NCBI RefSeq assembly: GCF_014334055.1 | Contig: NZ_CP060490.1 | Span: 744,001 to 808,000 of the forward strand | DNA from: Oscillibacter hominis | GTDB taxonomy: Bacteria > Bacillota > Clostridia > Oscillospirales > Oscillospiraceae | Direction: 5' to 3' | DNA: 64,000 nt | Shown here: positions 24,276 to 32,144 of the stretch, piece after piece | How the letters are laid out: the number at the start of each line of letters is the position of its first letter | Position numbering within the stretch: position 1 is the first letter of the stretch | Made by a program: the position numbers and the translations under genes | Notes under the pieces: generated by a model | The model's input: the letters and a program-made list of their open reading frames with translations, nothing else | Databases searched by the model: none | What the model was told of the DNA's origin: nothing

Positions 24276-24500
24276 ATGGCCGATATCATTTCATTCAGCG
24301 AATTTGCGGAAGAACCGGACCTGGACGCCATGAGCCGGGAACAGCTTGCCGATTATCTGGAGGCGGTCCAGGAACAGATCAAACAGCTGGATCGGGAAGA
24401 ACCGGAGGATATGGAGAGCGAATCCTATGAGAACTGGGGCGATCGCCACGAGGAACTGGAGGATCTGGCGGACGAGATTTTGGAGCGGCTGGAGCGGTAG
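24276..24500 (+). CDS. Small acidic coiled-coil-like hypothetical protein
   Basis: 74 residues, very acidic, predicted largely helical (EQLADYLEAVQEQIKQLDREE... then ELEDLADEILERLER). AGGGGG ribosome site upstream. No known domain. Codon pattern and GC match the core-like neighbours. A 219-base gap before it (24057-24275) shows no gene, only a short AT-rich stretch. Confidence 0.7.
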   Translation: MADIISFSEFAEEPDLDAMSREQLADYLEAVQEQIKQLDREEPEDMESESYENWGDRHEELEDLADEILERLER

Positions 24501-24614
24501 CGTGGCTGCCGGCCTATCCGTTCCTCCGCATGGACGGCTTCGGACCGCTGCGCGCTATATACGGTAAAATCCCGGCCGCAGAGCGGCTGGAGAAAACGCT
24601 GAGGATAAAAAAGG

Positions 24615-25316
24615 ATGCAGGAAACCACATTGAAACTGCCCTTTGGCGCGGTGCCCGCTATTTTATATGGAGCACCGTCTCCGGAGGTTTGGCTGTATGT
24701 CCATGGGAAATGCGGCTGTAAGGAGGAGGGGGCCGCGTTTGCCCGGCTCGCCTGTCCCAAAGGCGCCCAGGTATTGGCCATGGACCTTCCGAAGCACGGG
24801 GGGCGGAAAGAGTCGGCGGAGTCCTTTGCCCCGTGGGACACCGTGCCGGAGCTCCGGGCGCTTTTGGCTTGGGCCCGGCAGCGGTGGGAGACTATTTCCC
24901 TGCGCGCCACCAGCCTGGGGGCCTGGTTTTCCCTGCTGGCCTTTGGCTCCTCGCAGCTGAAACAGGCCCTTTTGGTCTCTCCGGTGCTGGATATGGAGCG
25001 GCTGATCCGGGACATGATGGGCTGGGCCGGAGTCAGTGAGGAGCAGCTGAAGGCAGCTGGAGAGATCGACACCGGGTTTGGTGAGACGCTCTCCTTTGCG
25101 TATCTCCAGTATGCCATAGCCCATTCGGTTCAGCGGTGGGATACGCCCACCGCGATCCTGTACGCCGGACAGGACCACCTGACCGGACGGGCGACAGTGG
25201 AGGAGTTTGTCCGCCGTTTTGGCTGCGGGTTTTCTGTGATGGAGGACGGCGAGCACTGGTTTCACACTCCGGAGCAGCTCTCTTTTCTGCGATCCTGGGA
25301 GGAAGCCCACCTATGA
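24615..25316 (+). CDS. Alpha/beta hydrolase, short-chain esterase/aminopeptidase-like
   Basis: 233 residues of the alpha/beta hydrolase fold. The oxyanion strand is VWLYVHGKCGCKEE; the nucleophile elbow is ATSLGAW (Ser near residue 99, a variant of G-x-S-x-G); acid Asp is in AGQDHLT (near 184) and catalytic His in DGEHWFH (near 216). There is no signal peptide, so it is cytosolic. It overlaps the next (YkvA-like) gene by 4 bases. Substrate cannot be read; carboxylester or peptide are the usual ones. Confidence 0.85.
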   Translation: MQETTLKLPFGAVPAILYGAPSPEVWLYVHGKCGCKEEGAAFARLACPKGAQVLAMDLPKHGGRKESAESFAPWDTVPELRALLAWARQRWETISLRATSLGAWFSLLAFGSSQLKQALLVSPVLDMERLIRDMMGWAGVSEEQLKAAGEIDTGFGETLSFAYLQYAIAHSVQRWDTPTAILYAGQDHLTGRATVEEFVRRFGCGFSVMEDGEHWFHTPEQLSFLRSWEEAHL

Positions 25317-25678
25317 CGCTGAAAAAGCGGGCCGCAGGGCTCAGAAGGGACATTCCCGCGGTATACCTTGCCCTGAAAAGCAAAGAGTCGCCGGCCATTG
25401 CCCGGATTGCGGCAGGGCTGAGCGTGGCGTACGCCCTGTCTCCCATCGATCTGATTCCGGACTTTATTCCTGTGCTGGGCTATCTGGACGATCTTATTGT
25501 ACTGCCCGCGCTGGTGGCGCTGACCATCCATCTCATCCCGGCGGAGACGTTTGCCCGGTGCCGGGAGGAGGCCAGTGGAATGTGGGAAGGCGGGGCACCG
25601 AAAAAGTGGTATTTTGCCCTGCCGGTTGCGGCGGTCTGGCTGCTGCTTCTCCGGGCGGTCCTAAGGGCGATTTTATGA
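25313..25678 (+). CDS. YkvA-family (DUF1232) membrane protein
   Basis: 121 residues. The DUF1232 signature ALSPIDLIPDFIPVLGYLDDLIVLPALVAL occupies about residues 42-71, with a further hydrophobic helix at the C-terminus (WYFALPVAAVWLLLLRAVL). Translation starts at ATG 25313, overlapping the hydrolase stop. The family is found in bacterial membranes and has no assigned biochemical role. Confidence 0.88.
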   Translation: MTLKKRAAGLRRDIPAVYLALKSKESPAIARIAAGLSVAYALSPIDLIPDFIPVLGYLDDLIVLPALVALTIHLIPAETFARCREEASGMWEGGAPKKWYFALPVAAVWLLLLRAVLRAIL

Positions 25679-25694
25679 AAATGGGAGGAAAACA

Positions 25695-26105
25695 GTGGTA
25701 CGGGAAATCGTGAAGGATGAGGCGTTCCTCTCCCAAAGGGCGGAGATCGCCGGTTCAGAGGACCTTGCGGCAGCTCAGGACCTTCTGGAGACATTGGCGG
25801 CCCACCGGGACAGCTGTGTGGGCATGGCGGCCAACATGATCGGCGTGAACAAGCGGATCATTGCCTTTGACTGCGAAGGACGGTACCTTCTGATGTTCAA
25901 TCCGGAGATCATCCGGACCTCGGGCCCCTACGAGGCGGAGGAGGGCTGTTTGTCCCTGGATGGGCTGCGGAAAGTTAGGCGCTGGAAATCCATCAAGGTG
26001 CAGTATCAAAACGAACGGTTCCAGACCAGGCGGAAGACCTTCACGGGCTGGACCGCTCAAATCATACAGCACGAGGTGGATCACTGCGAGGGGATTCTCA
26101 TCTGA
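25695..26105 (+). CDS. Peptide-deformylase-like metalloprotein
   Basis: 136 residues with the three deformylase motifs: G-x-x-A-A-N (GMAANMIG, near 43-50), EGCLS (near 83-87) and HEVDHCEGILI (near 126-136). Cys in motif 2 and the two His of HExxH bind the metal, and Glu is the catalytic base. Motif 1 has Asn where canonical Def has Gln (G-x-G-x-A-A-x-Q), a feature of a short Clostridia/Oscillospiraceae subgroup. GTG start at 25695 after GGGAGG. It may deformylate N-terminal fMet or have drifted; a canonical Def presumably exists elsewhere. Confidence 0.85.
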   Translation: MVREIVKDEAFLSQRAEIAGSEDLAAAQDLLETLAAHRDSCVGMAANMIGVNKRIIAFDCEGRYLLMFNPEIIRTSGPYEAEEGCLSLDGLRKVRRWKSIKVQYQNERFQTRRKTFTGWTAQIIQHEVDHCEGILI

Positions 26106-26141
26106 GTGACTGCGTTCAGGCGGCCTGAAAGGGAGCGTCGG

Positions 26142-26891
26142 TCAGGGCCGCGCCGCCCCTTTCAGGAAGACGTAGCAGCTGTCGGTGGACAGCTCCGGGG
26201 AGAAGGCGTATTGCAGGCGGCGGAAGTCTTTGAGCTGCTCGGGAAATAGGATGTGGTTCTCCGCCATGAAGCGAACCATCTCTCCCCGGGCCATCTTGCA
26301 TGGGATGCCCTTTTCCACCACTTTGCCGCCGGCCCATTCGCCGAATGCACAGGTGATTACGCGGCCGGGAAAACAGCCGCAGACGGCTTTTCCATACTCC
26401 CGGGAGGCCAGGTTGACAAGGGTGTCCGTCTCAGAGCCGAGGGCGTCGGCGAGAGCGCTCCCCCAGAATTCGTAAAGGGAGGAAAAGCCTGGGCCGGAGA
26501 GCTTTGCGCACATCTCCAGGCGGTAGGGCACGACGCCGTCAAAAGGCCGCAGCAGCCCGTAGAAGCCGGACAGGATACGCAGGTGCGAGCCGATGTACTG
26601 AAACTGGTCGTCCGTAAAGACGCCGGGGGCCATATACCGGTATTGGATGCCCTCATAGGCCAAAATGGCGGGAGTGAGACGGCGGCGCAGGTCCATGGCC
26701 TGAAGCCGGTCATAATTGAGGGCGGCGATCTTCTCGTTGCAGCCCCAAAGGGTTTTGAGCTGCCCATAGGACATCGTGCGGAGAAGCCCCAAGAGATACT
26801 CCGCCCGTTCCAAGAACAGGGGAAGGCTCCGGATCTCCATGCTGTCTGTATCCGTATTCATTTTTTTGGCCGGGGCGATGATGATATTCAT
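26142..26891 (-). CDS. yaaA: Peroxide stress protein YaaA
   Basis: 249 residues, start at MNIIIAPAKKM (ATG 26891, AGGAG upstream; the reading frame continues upstream but without a ribosome site). YaaA/DUF328 features: IIIAPAKKMN at the start, ALNYDRLQAMDLRRRLTPAILAYEGIQYR in the middle, HLRILSGFYGLLRPFDGVVPYRLEM and NLASREYGKAV towards the end. In E. coli YaaA lowers free intracellular iron during hydrogen peroxide stress. Cytosolic. Convergent with the deformylase-like gene. Confidence 0.95.
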   Translation of the reverse strand: MNIIIAPAKKMNTDTDSMEIRSLPLFLERAEYLLGLLRTMSYGQLKTLWGCNEKIAALNYDRLQAMDLRRRLTPAILAYEGIQYRYMAPGVFTDDQFQYIGSHLRILSGFYGLLRPFDGVVPYRLEMCAKLSGPGFSSLYEFWGSALADALGSETDTLVNLASREYGKAVCGCFPGRVITCAFGEWAGGKVVEKGIPCKMARGEMVRFMAENHILFPEQLKDFRRLQYAFSPELSTDSCYVFLKGAARP

Positions 26892-26980
26892 AGGAAACTC
26901 CTGCGGATGAATTGAAGTGATGTTTGGAATTGTATCATACCGCCGCCGGGATTTCCAGGGATAGGGGAAAATGAACAGGA

Positions 26981-27011
26981 AAAGGGAGGCTGATGCAATC
27001 AGCCTCCCTTT
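26981..27011 (-). terminator. Terminator after the BclA-like gene
   Basis: Perfect 14-base stem (26981-26994 with 26998-27011), 3-base loop, and T-rich tail on the minus strand, 20 bases past the stop at 27034. Confidence 0.78.
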
Positions 27012-27033
27012 TTGGGAATATCCGATCAGCTGC

Positions 27034-27504
27034 TCAGGCGGAGGCGACGGGGACAACCACCACCACGCCGGTCAGGTCGATGTTGTTGGTGCCCGGACCG
27101 TAGGTCAGTTGGAGGGTGAGCTCGGCAGGGCCTTCGGCGGTCTCTGTCACTAAGAAGGTGCCGGATGCCGAGGCATTGCGGCCGCCGCAGGCGGAGGCCA
27201 CGGTGCTGTAGAGCAGCCGGGCCTGGCCGTTGATGAAGGGGAGAATCTGGTAATATTGGCCCTCCTCGGGCGTAGCCAGGAAGGTATAGCTGACTTGGTA
27301 AATATATCCTCTCTCTAAGGTCAGAAGGTCGGGCGCAATGGCACGCACCAGCCCACCGGATTCGGAGAGCAAAAGATAAGACACGTTGCTGCGGGAGGGG
27401 CCGGTGCCGCTCGCGCCGAACTGCGCGTAGGCGGTGTTGAAGGGGCGCAGGGGGCGGGGGCAGCAGTAGCAGCATCCGCCGCAGTCATACAGGGTAGAAT
27501 CCAT
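27034..27504 (-). CDS. BclA-C-terminus-like (TNF/C1q-type) protein with Cys-rich start
   Basis: 156 residues. The short N-terminus is Cys-rich (YDCGGCCYCC), and the rest is beta-strand-rich with words seen in exosporium BclA-type C-terminal domains (GYIYQVSYTFLATPEEGQYYQILPFINGQARLLYS, ASGTFLVTETAEG, NIDLTGVVVVVPVAS). No signal peptide, as is normal for spore-surface proteins assembled from the mother cell. AAAGGTGG ribosome site and its own terminator indicate a single-gene unit. Spore-coat role is inferred from similarity; no collagen-like Gly-X-Y tract is present. Confidence 0.6.
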   Translation of the reverse strand: MDSTLYDCGGCCYCCPRPLRPFNTAYAQFGASGTGPSRSNVSYLLLSESGGLVRAIAPDLLTLERGYIYQVSYTFLATPEEGQYYQILPFINGQARLLYSTVASACGGRNASASGTFLVTETAEGPAELTLQLTYGPGTNNIDLTGVVVVVPVASA

Positions 27505-27562
27505 TGTTGAAAACCACCTTTCAGGAGCTCCTTTTCATCATATGCGCCCCACTGCCCCGGCG

Positions 27563-29695
27563 CTACCTGGGGCTCAGGATATTCAGCTTGGCGCAGACCC
27601 GGCGCAGCGTCAGGCGGTAGACCAGGTACAAAAGGAGGGAGACCGCCGCGATGACGGTGAGGCAGCTGCCCATGCCCGCCAGTTCGTTGACGGTGAGGCG
27701 GTTGTCGTTGAAGTACAGGATCATCGCGTAAAAAGCGTAGATCAGCCCGGTCCCCGCCAGAATAGGCACCAGGAACACCCGCTTGATCTGGCCCCGTACG
27801 GAGTGGAAGAGGTAGTTGTTGGGCGCGCCCAGGTGGCGCAGGTCGTCATAGACCCTGGCGTTGGTCAGGGCTATGGTCATGCACCGGGTGAAGGCGATGA
27901 CGATCACGGCCGCAAAGCACACAATGGCGATGAAGATGAAGAGCATCAAAAAGACGGCTGTGGTCTTAACGAAATCCGCCTTGTCCAGGACCCGGAACTG
28001 GGGCATGTACTGCCAGTACAGGCGGAAGGCGGAGCTATCCCGCTGGGCATAGTCGATGCGTTCAAAGCCGTGTGCCGCCAGATTGTCCCGGTCGAAGGAA
28101 TAGGGCTCGCCCGCTTCCTCGCTCATCTGCCTGCGGACGGGATCGTAGGCGTCGTACTGCTCCACCTCGGGGCCGGAGCGGTCCACGATCTCGTAGAACA
28201 GCGCTTTGGCAAAGTCATAGGTGTCGGCGCAGTGTTCCACATTGAAGAATACCAGTGTCTCCAGCCAGTCCCGGGGAAGGCCGGCGGTGATGGATGCGTA
28301 GTCGCCGTCATCCATGACATAGCGGCCGAAGAGCATGTCGCTGCGCAGGCCCTCCGTGGGCGTGACAGCCAGTTTCTGTCCGGTGACGGTGTTGGTGATT
28401 TGGGTGGCGTCGCCGCCGAACACGCCCTGGCCGTCGCCGGTGGCATCAAAGACGCCGGCCACCGTGCCGGGCAGGACATCGACCGCCTCGCCGGTGAGGG
28501 CCGCATAGGCGGATTCGGAGAGGAAGATGTCGCTGCTGTTCAGCTCCCGGTACTCCTTTTCCCAGGTGGTGCCAAGAGGCCCTTCCTGCTCCACGTGCTC
28601 CCAGCCGTCCACACCTAACCGTGCGCCGCCGGCTTGGGCCCATGAGGTGAGGGTGACACCGTATTCTTGGGCCATGGAGCGGACCTCGTCCTCCATGGGG
28701 ATATCCTGGTCCGAGCGGAAGTGATAGGCGTAGTCCACCGGGCGGGCGTCGTAGGTCATCATGGCTCCGGTGCCTAACATGGGGGTGTAAAAGGCGCCGA
28801 AATAGGCCCCTGCGATGAGCAGCGTCATCACCAGCATGTTCCGCACGGTCTGGCGGCCCTGGAACTTCATCATGCTGGTGGAGATCAGGTCTTTATAGCG
28901 GCTCCCCTTCCGCCGCCAGCCGTTGACCACTGTGTGGAGCAGGATCATGTAGAGGCCGATGAGGGCGGGCAGGTAGAAGATGGCGCTGAGGCCCTCCGGC
29001 GGATACCAGTGCATCACAAAGACGAAGAAGGAGGGCATGCTGTAGCCGAAAAAGGCGCCGGCGGCCACAAGGACGATGCCCACGGGCCCGTACCAGCGGG
29101 GTACATCCCGGATGGGCTCGGATTTGTGGGACTCCTGGACGATGTCGATGATGTTGGTGCGGCGGATGGACCGGCCGCCTAAGAAGAACAGCATGAGGAT
29201 GACAAAGGCGGAGAAAGCCAGGGCAAAAAGATAGGCCTGGGGGTCAAAGGAGAGGGACATCTCGGCGGTATCCACCACGCCGAGCCGGAACCCCTGCCAC
29301 AAGAGCCAGGCCAGGGGCGCGCCCAAAAGGGCGCCGGCGGCGCAGGAGCCAAGGGATAAAATTGCAAGCTCCCGGGTCATCTCGGACTTCAGTTGACGGC
29401 GCGTGGCGCCTAAGGCCAGGAAGATGCCGGTCTCCCGGGACTTGTTGCGGAAGAAGAGACCGGAGGCGTAGGTGGTGAACACGCCGCAGCCCACAACGGC
29501 CAGGACGAAAATCATCATCACCTGCTTGCGGGAATCGCCGCCCTCCGGCAGGACGGAGAGGACGGTGGGCGAGCGCATCATGGACACATAGGCGGTGATG
29601 AGCAAAACGGAGAAGAAACTGCATCCGGCAAGCAGCGAGTACTGCTTGCGGTTGCGGCGGCGCAGTGCCGCATAGACTTCAGAGAAGTGTTTCAT
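27563..29695 (-). CDS. FtsX-like ABC transporter permease
   Basis: 710-residue membrane permease starting at ATG 29695 (MKHFSEVYAALRRRN). Ten or so transmembrane helices: one near residue 25, groups at about 60-210 (FtsX domain 1, with EIGIFLALGATRR-type word SRETGIFLALGATRRQ), helices at about 235-310, a large extracytoplasmic domain (about 320-590) and a C-terminal FtsX domain (about 600-710). This is the BceB/LolE-like architecture used for antimicrobial-peptide detoxification or envelope signalling. Forms an operon with the ATPase gene upstream. Confidence 0.88.
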   Translation of the reverse strand: MKHFSEVYAALRRRNRKQYSLLAGCSFFSVLLITAYVSMMRSPTVLSVLPEGGDSRKQVMMIFVLAVVGCGVFTTYASGLFFRNKSRETGIFLALGATRRQLKSEMTRELAILSLGSCAAGALLGAPLAWLLWQGFRLGVVDTAEMSLSFDPQAYLFALAFSAFVILMLFFLGGRSIRRTNIIDIVQESHKSEPIRDVPRWYGPVGIVLVAAGAFFGYSMPSFFVFVMHWYPPEGLSAIFYLPALIGLYMILLHTVVNGWRRKGSRYKDLISTSMMKFQGRQTVRNMLVMTLLIAGAYFGAFYTPMLGTGAMMTYDARPVDYAYHFRSDQDIPMEDEVRSMAQEYGVTLTSWAQAGGARLGVDGWEHVEQEGPLGTTWEKEYRELNSSDIFLSESAYAALTGEAVDVLPGTVAGVFDATGDGQGVFGGDATQITNTVTGQKLAVTPTEGLRSDMLFGRYVMDDGDYASITAGLPRDWLETLVFFNVEHCADTYDFAKALFYEIVDRSGPEVEQYDAYDPVRRQMSEEAGEPYSFDRDNLAAHGFERIDYAQRDSSAFRLYWQYMPQFRVLDKADFVKTTAVFLMLFIFIAIVCFAAVIVIAFTRCMTIALTNARVYDDLRHLGAPNNYLFHSVRGQIKRVFLVPILAGTGLIYAFYAMILYFNDNRLTVNELAGMGSCLTVIAAVSLLLYLVYRLTLRRVCAKLNILSPR

Positions 29696-29747
29696 AGTGG
29701 AGTTCTTCCTTTCAGGTTGTAGTGGAACGATTCCCGTGCGGAGGGGG

Positions 29748-30491
29748 TCACTCCTTGCCCATCTCCCGGATACCATCCAGGAGCTCATCCTGAAACTCGC
29801 CCCGCTGCTTTTCCCCCCGCTCCAGCGTGCGCCAGACCACGCCGTCACGCAAAATGATCACCCGGTCGCAGAAGGAGGCGGCAAAGGAGTCGTGGGTCAC
29901 CATGAAGATAGTGGCGTCCAAGGCGCTGCGCGCCTGGCGGAAGGTGTCGATTACCGCCCGGGAGGACTTGGAGTCCAGGTTTCCGGTGGGCTCATCGGCC
30001 AGGATCAGCAGCGGGTCGTTGATGAGGGCCCGGGCGATGGCGGTGCGCTGTTTTTCCCCGCCGGAGATCTCCGCGGGGTATTTGCCGCGGATGTGGGAGA
30101 TGCCGAACACACCGCACAGCCGGTCCGCGGACTCCTCCATGGACTGGTAGGAGCGGCCGGCGATGATGCGGGGCAGCAGGATGTTGTCCCGGACGCTGAG
30201 TCCGTCCAGGAGGAGGAAGTCTTGAAAGACAAAGCCAAGCTTTTGGTTGCGCAGGGCTGCCAGCTCATTTTCGCTCAACTGGGAAAGCTCTGTGTCTCCG
30301 AGGCGGATGCTGCCGGAGTCCACAGGGATATAACAGGAGATGCAGTTGAGCAGCGTGGTCTTTCCGGAGCCGGAGGGCCCCATCACCGCGACAAACTCCC
30401 CCTTTCCCACGGAGAGAGAGACTCCTTTCAGGACCTCGTAGGTGGTCTTTCCCACCTGGTAGCTTTTGTGCAGATTTTCGACAGTCAACAT
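29748..30491 (-). CDS. ABC transporter ATPase partner of FtsX-like permease
   Basis: 247 residues. Walker A GPSGSGKTT (near 38-46), Q-loop, signature ISGGEKQR (near 142-149), Walker B LLILADEPTGNLDS (near 161-174), H-loop His near 198 (VTHD). Belongs to the MacB/LolD/BceA group. GGAAAGGAA upstream of ATG 30491. Gene order TraX-like, ATPase, permease on the minus strand, divergent from a LytTR/GHKL two-component pair that probably regulates or is coupled to it. Confidence 0.95.
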   Translation of the reverse strand: MLTVENLHKSYQVGKTTYEVLKGVSLSVGKGEFVAVMGPSGSGKTTLLNCISCYIPVDSGSIRLGDTELSQLSENELAALRNQKLGFVFQDFLLLDGLSVRDNILLPRIIAGRSYQSMEESADRLCGVFGISHIRGKYPAEISGGEKQRTAIARALINDPLLILADEPTGNLDSKSSRAVIDTFRQARSALDATIFMVTHDSFAASFCDRVIILRDGVVWRTLERGEKQRGEFQDELLDGIREMGKE

Positions 30492-30509
30492 GTCAATCGT
30501 TCCTTTCCG

Positions 30510-31214
30510 TCAGATCAGAAATTGCAGCGCGGCAATGGCCGCGAGATGGGCGGGGTAAAATGCATAGAAGAACCACTTGGGGAGCTTAATGGGCACCTGC
30601 ATGGGAATCAGCAGCAGCGGCAGCGCCAGCAGCGCGAAAATCTGGGCATTCAGCAGGAAGCCGCCCACCGACAGGGCCATTGGGTCCAGAGGGTCCACGG
30701 TGGAAAAGAGGATGGGCAGGTAAAAGAGGGTGTAGAGGATGCCCATCCATTTGGGGCTGCGGCGGCAGAGGTAAAAGATCAGCATCAGGATCACGCCATT
30801 GCCCGAGTAGTCAAAGTTCCACCAGCACAGGGCAAACAGCGCCAGGGCAAAGAGCCACCACCGGTGGGACTGGAAGCCGTACATGGCGAGAAGGCTGAGA
30901 AACAGCGTAAAGAAGATGTTCCAGTTGGTGAACTGGGCCCAGAAGTCGTGGGGGTGGAAGGCCAGCACATAGAAGGGCTGGCTGATGAGGGCAAAAAGTC
31001 CCAGCCGGAGAAGGTAGCGTCTGATGTCGTGGGTGTAAAGGAGTCCCACCGTCATGCAGTAGCAAAAGATGGGAAAGGCCAGCCGTCCCACACAGCGCAT
31101 CCACACGGCATCCGGATACAGAGCGCCGCCCACGTGGTCCACCAGCATGGAGGTGATGGCGATCAGCTTCAGCAGGTTGGTGTCCAGATTGGTGTTCAGC
31201 TTGGTTTCTAACAT
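30510..31214 (-). CDS. TraX-family membrane protein (acyltransferase-like)
   Basis: 234 residues with about 8 transmembrane helices. It begins LLKLIAITSMLVDHVGGALYP, the family motif with His-Val near residue 27, and has FPIFCYCMTVGLLYTHDIRRYLLRLGLFALISQPFY in the middle and YPAHLAAIAALQFL at the end. TraX proteins acetylate pilin N-termini in F-plasmids; chromosomal Firmicutes homologues have unknown acceptors. AAGGAGG ribosome site. First gene of the ABC operon. It is not part of the conjugation gene block further right. Confidence 0.88.
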   Translation of the reverse strand: MLETKLNTNLDTNLLKLIAITSMLVDHVGGALYPDAVWMRCVGRLAFPIFCYCMTVGLLYTHDIRRYLLRLGLFALISQPFYVLAFHPHDFWAQFTNWNIFFTLFLSLLAMYGFQSHRWWLFALALFALCWWNFDYSGNGVILMLIFYLCRRSPKWMGILYTLFYLPILFSTVDPLDPMALSVGGFLLNAQIFALLALPLLLIPMQVPIKLPKWFFYAFYPAHLAAIAALQFLI

Positions 31215-31292
31215 GGGTTGAATCCTCCTTATCTGGCTTCAGTGTAGCGCTGCTTTGATGAAGGCGGGGAAGGAGCCGTCATATCCGGCGGC

Positions 31293-31332
31293 TGGGATGT
31301 AAAGTTTTGCAGCCCGATGGCCCGGGATGTAA
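31293..31332. promoter_or_regulatory. Paired direct repeat GGGATGTAAA upstream of LytTR gene
   Basis: GGGATGTAAA at 31293-31302 and again at 31323-31332, exactly 30 bases (about three helical turns) apart, in the divergent intergenic region. LytTR regulators bind direct repeats, so this is a candidate operator, though the spacing is larger than the usual 12 or 22 bases. Confidence 0.45.
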
Positions 31333-31361
31333 AAAACGGCGCCTTTGGCGTCAACTTTGGT

Positions 31362-31390
31362 TTGGCCGGGGAGAAAAGATGTGGTATCAT
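31362..31390 (+). promoter_or_regulatory. Putative promoter of LytTR/GHKL operon
   Basis: -35 TTGGCC (31362-31367), 17-base spacer, -10 TATCAT (31385-31390), 36 bases before the regulator ATG. The weak -35 fits an activator-dependent promoter. Confidence 0.5.
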
Positions 31391-31425
31391 ATCCCCGTAC
31401 CCTTGGATGAAAAAGAGGTGAGCGT

Positions 31426-32133
31426 ATGCTTCGCATTGGAATTTGTGACGATCTCTATGACGCCCGGGCAGCCCTTGCCGCGGCGCTGGAGCGCATCCTG
31501 GAGCCCCAGGGAATCGCCTGCCAGATGTTTGAATTCTCCTCCGGGGAGGGGCTGCTGGGCTGGCTTTCCAACCATGCCGGGGAGTTGGACCTCGTTTTCC
31601 TTGATATGGAGATGGGTGAGCTGAGCGGGATGGAGACGGCCCGGCGGCTGCGGAGCGCGGACGAGGGGCTCCAGATCGTCTTTGTCACCGGGTACACCGA
31701 TTACGTATTTGACGGGTACTCCGTGGGCGCCTTGGGCTATCTGGTCAAGCCGCCCAAACGGGAGCAGCTGGCCGATGTGCTCACCCGGGCCCAGGCGGCG
31801 CTGCACCTGGGGGCCGGACGGACCTATCTCTGCCGCAGCGGTGAGGTGACCTACCGCCTGCCCAAAAGCAAAATCCTCTATTTCTGCTCCGACCGCCGCC
31901 AGGTCACCTGCGTGACCCGGGATAAGTCCTACACCTTTTATGCCAAGTTGGACGATGTGGAGCGGGAAGTGGGGGAGGGGTTTATCCGAATCCACCAGCG
32001 CTATCTGGTCCGCGCCGCGGCGGTGGAGCGGGTGGAGAGCGGCGAGGTGATGGTGGAGGGCAGGGCGCTGCCCATCAGCCGCTCCTGCCAAAGCGCGGCG
32101 CTGGCGGCTCTGACCCGCTGCCTGCTTGAGTGA
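31426..32133 (+). CDS. LytTR-family response regulator
   Basis: 235 residues. Receiver domain (1-120) with acidic pocket DD (near 8-9), phosphoacceptor Asp in FLDMEM (near 64), Thr/Lys switch residues (FVTGY, VKPP). LytTR DNA-binding domain (about 130-235) with LPKSKILYFCSDRRQVTCVT and FIRIHQRYLV. AgrA/VirR-type. Upstream of and probably controlled by the GHKL sensor kinase gene. Plausible targets are the divergent TraX-ABC operon and itself. Confidence 0.92.
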   Translation: MLRIGICDDLYDARAALAAALERILEPQGIACQMFEFSSGEGLLGWLSNHAGELDLVFLDMEMGELSGMETARRLRSADEGLQIVFVTGYTDYVFDGYSVGALGYLVKPPKREQLADVLTRAQAALHLGAGRTYLCRSGEVTYRLPKSKILYFCSDRRQVTCVTRDKSYTFYAKLDDVEREVGEGFIRIHQRYLVRAAAVERVESGEVMVEGRALPISRSCQSAALAALTRCLLE

Positions 32134-32144
32134 GGAGAGAGACG

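Noticed and set aside
29697..31211. 504-codon plus-strand frame across the ABC and TraX genes
   Set aside because: Shadow of the well-supported minus-strand ATPase and TraX-like genes, without domains or ribosome site.
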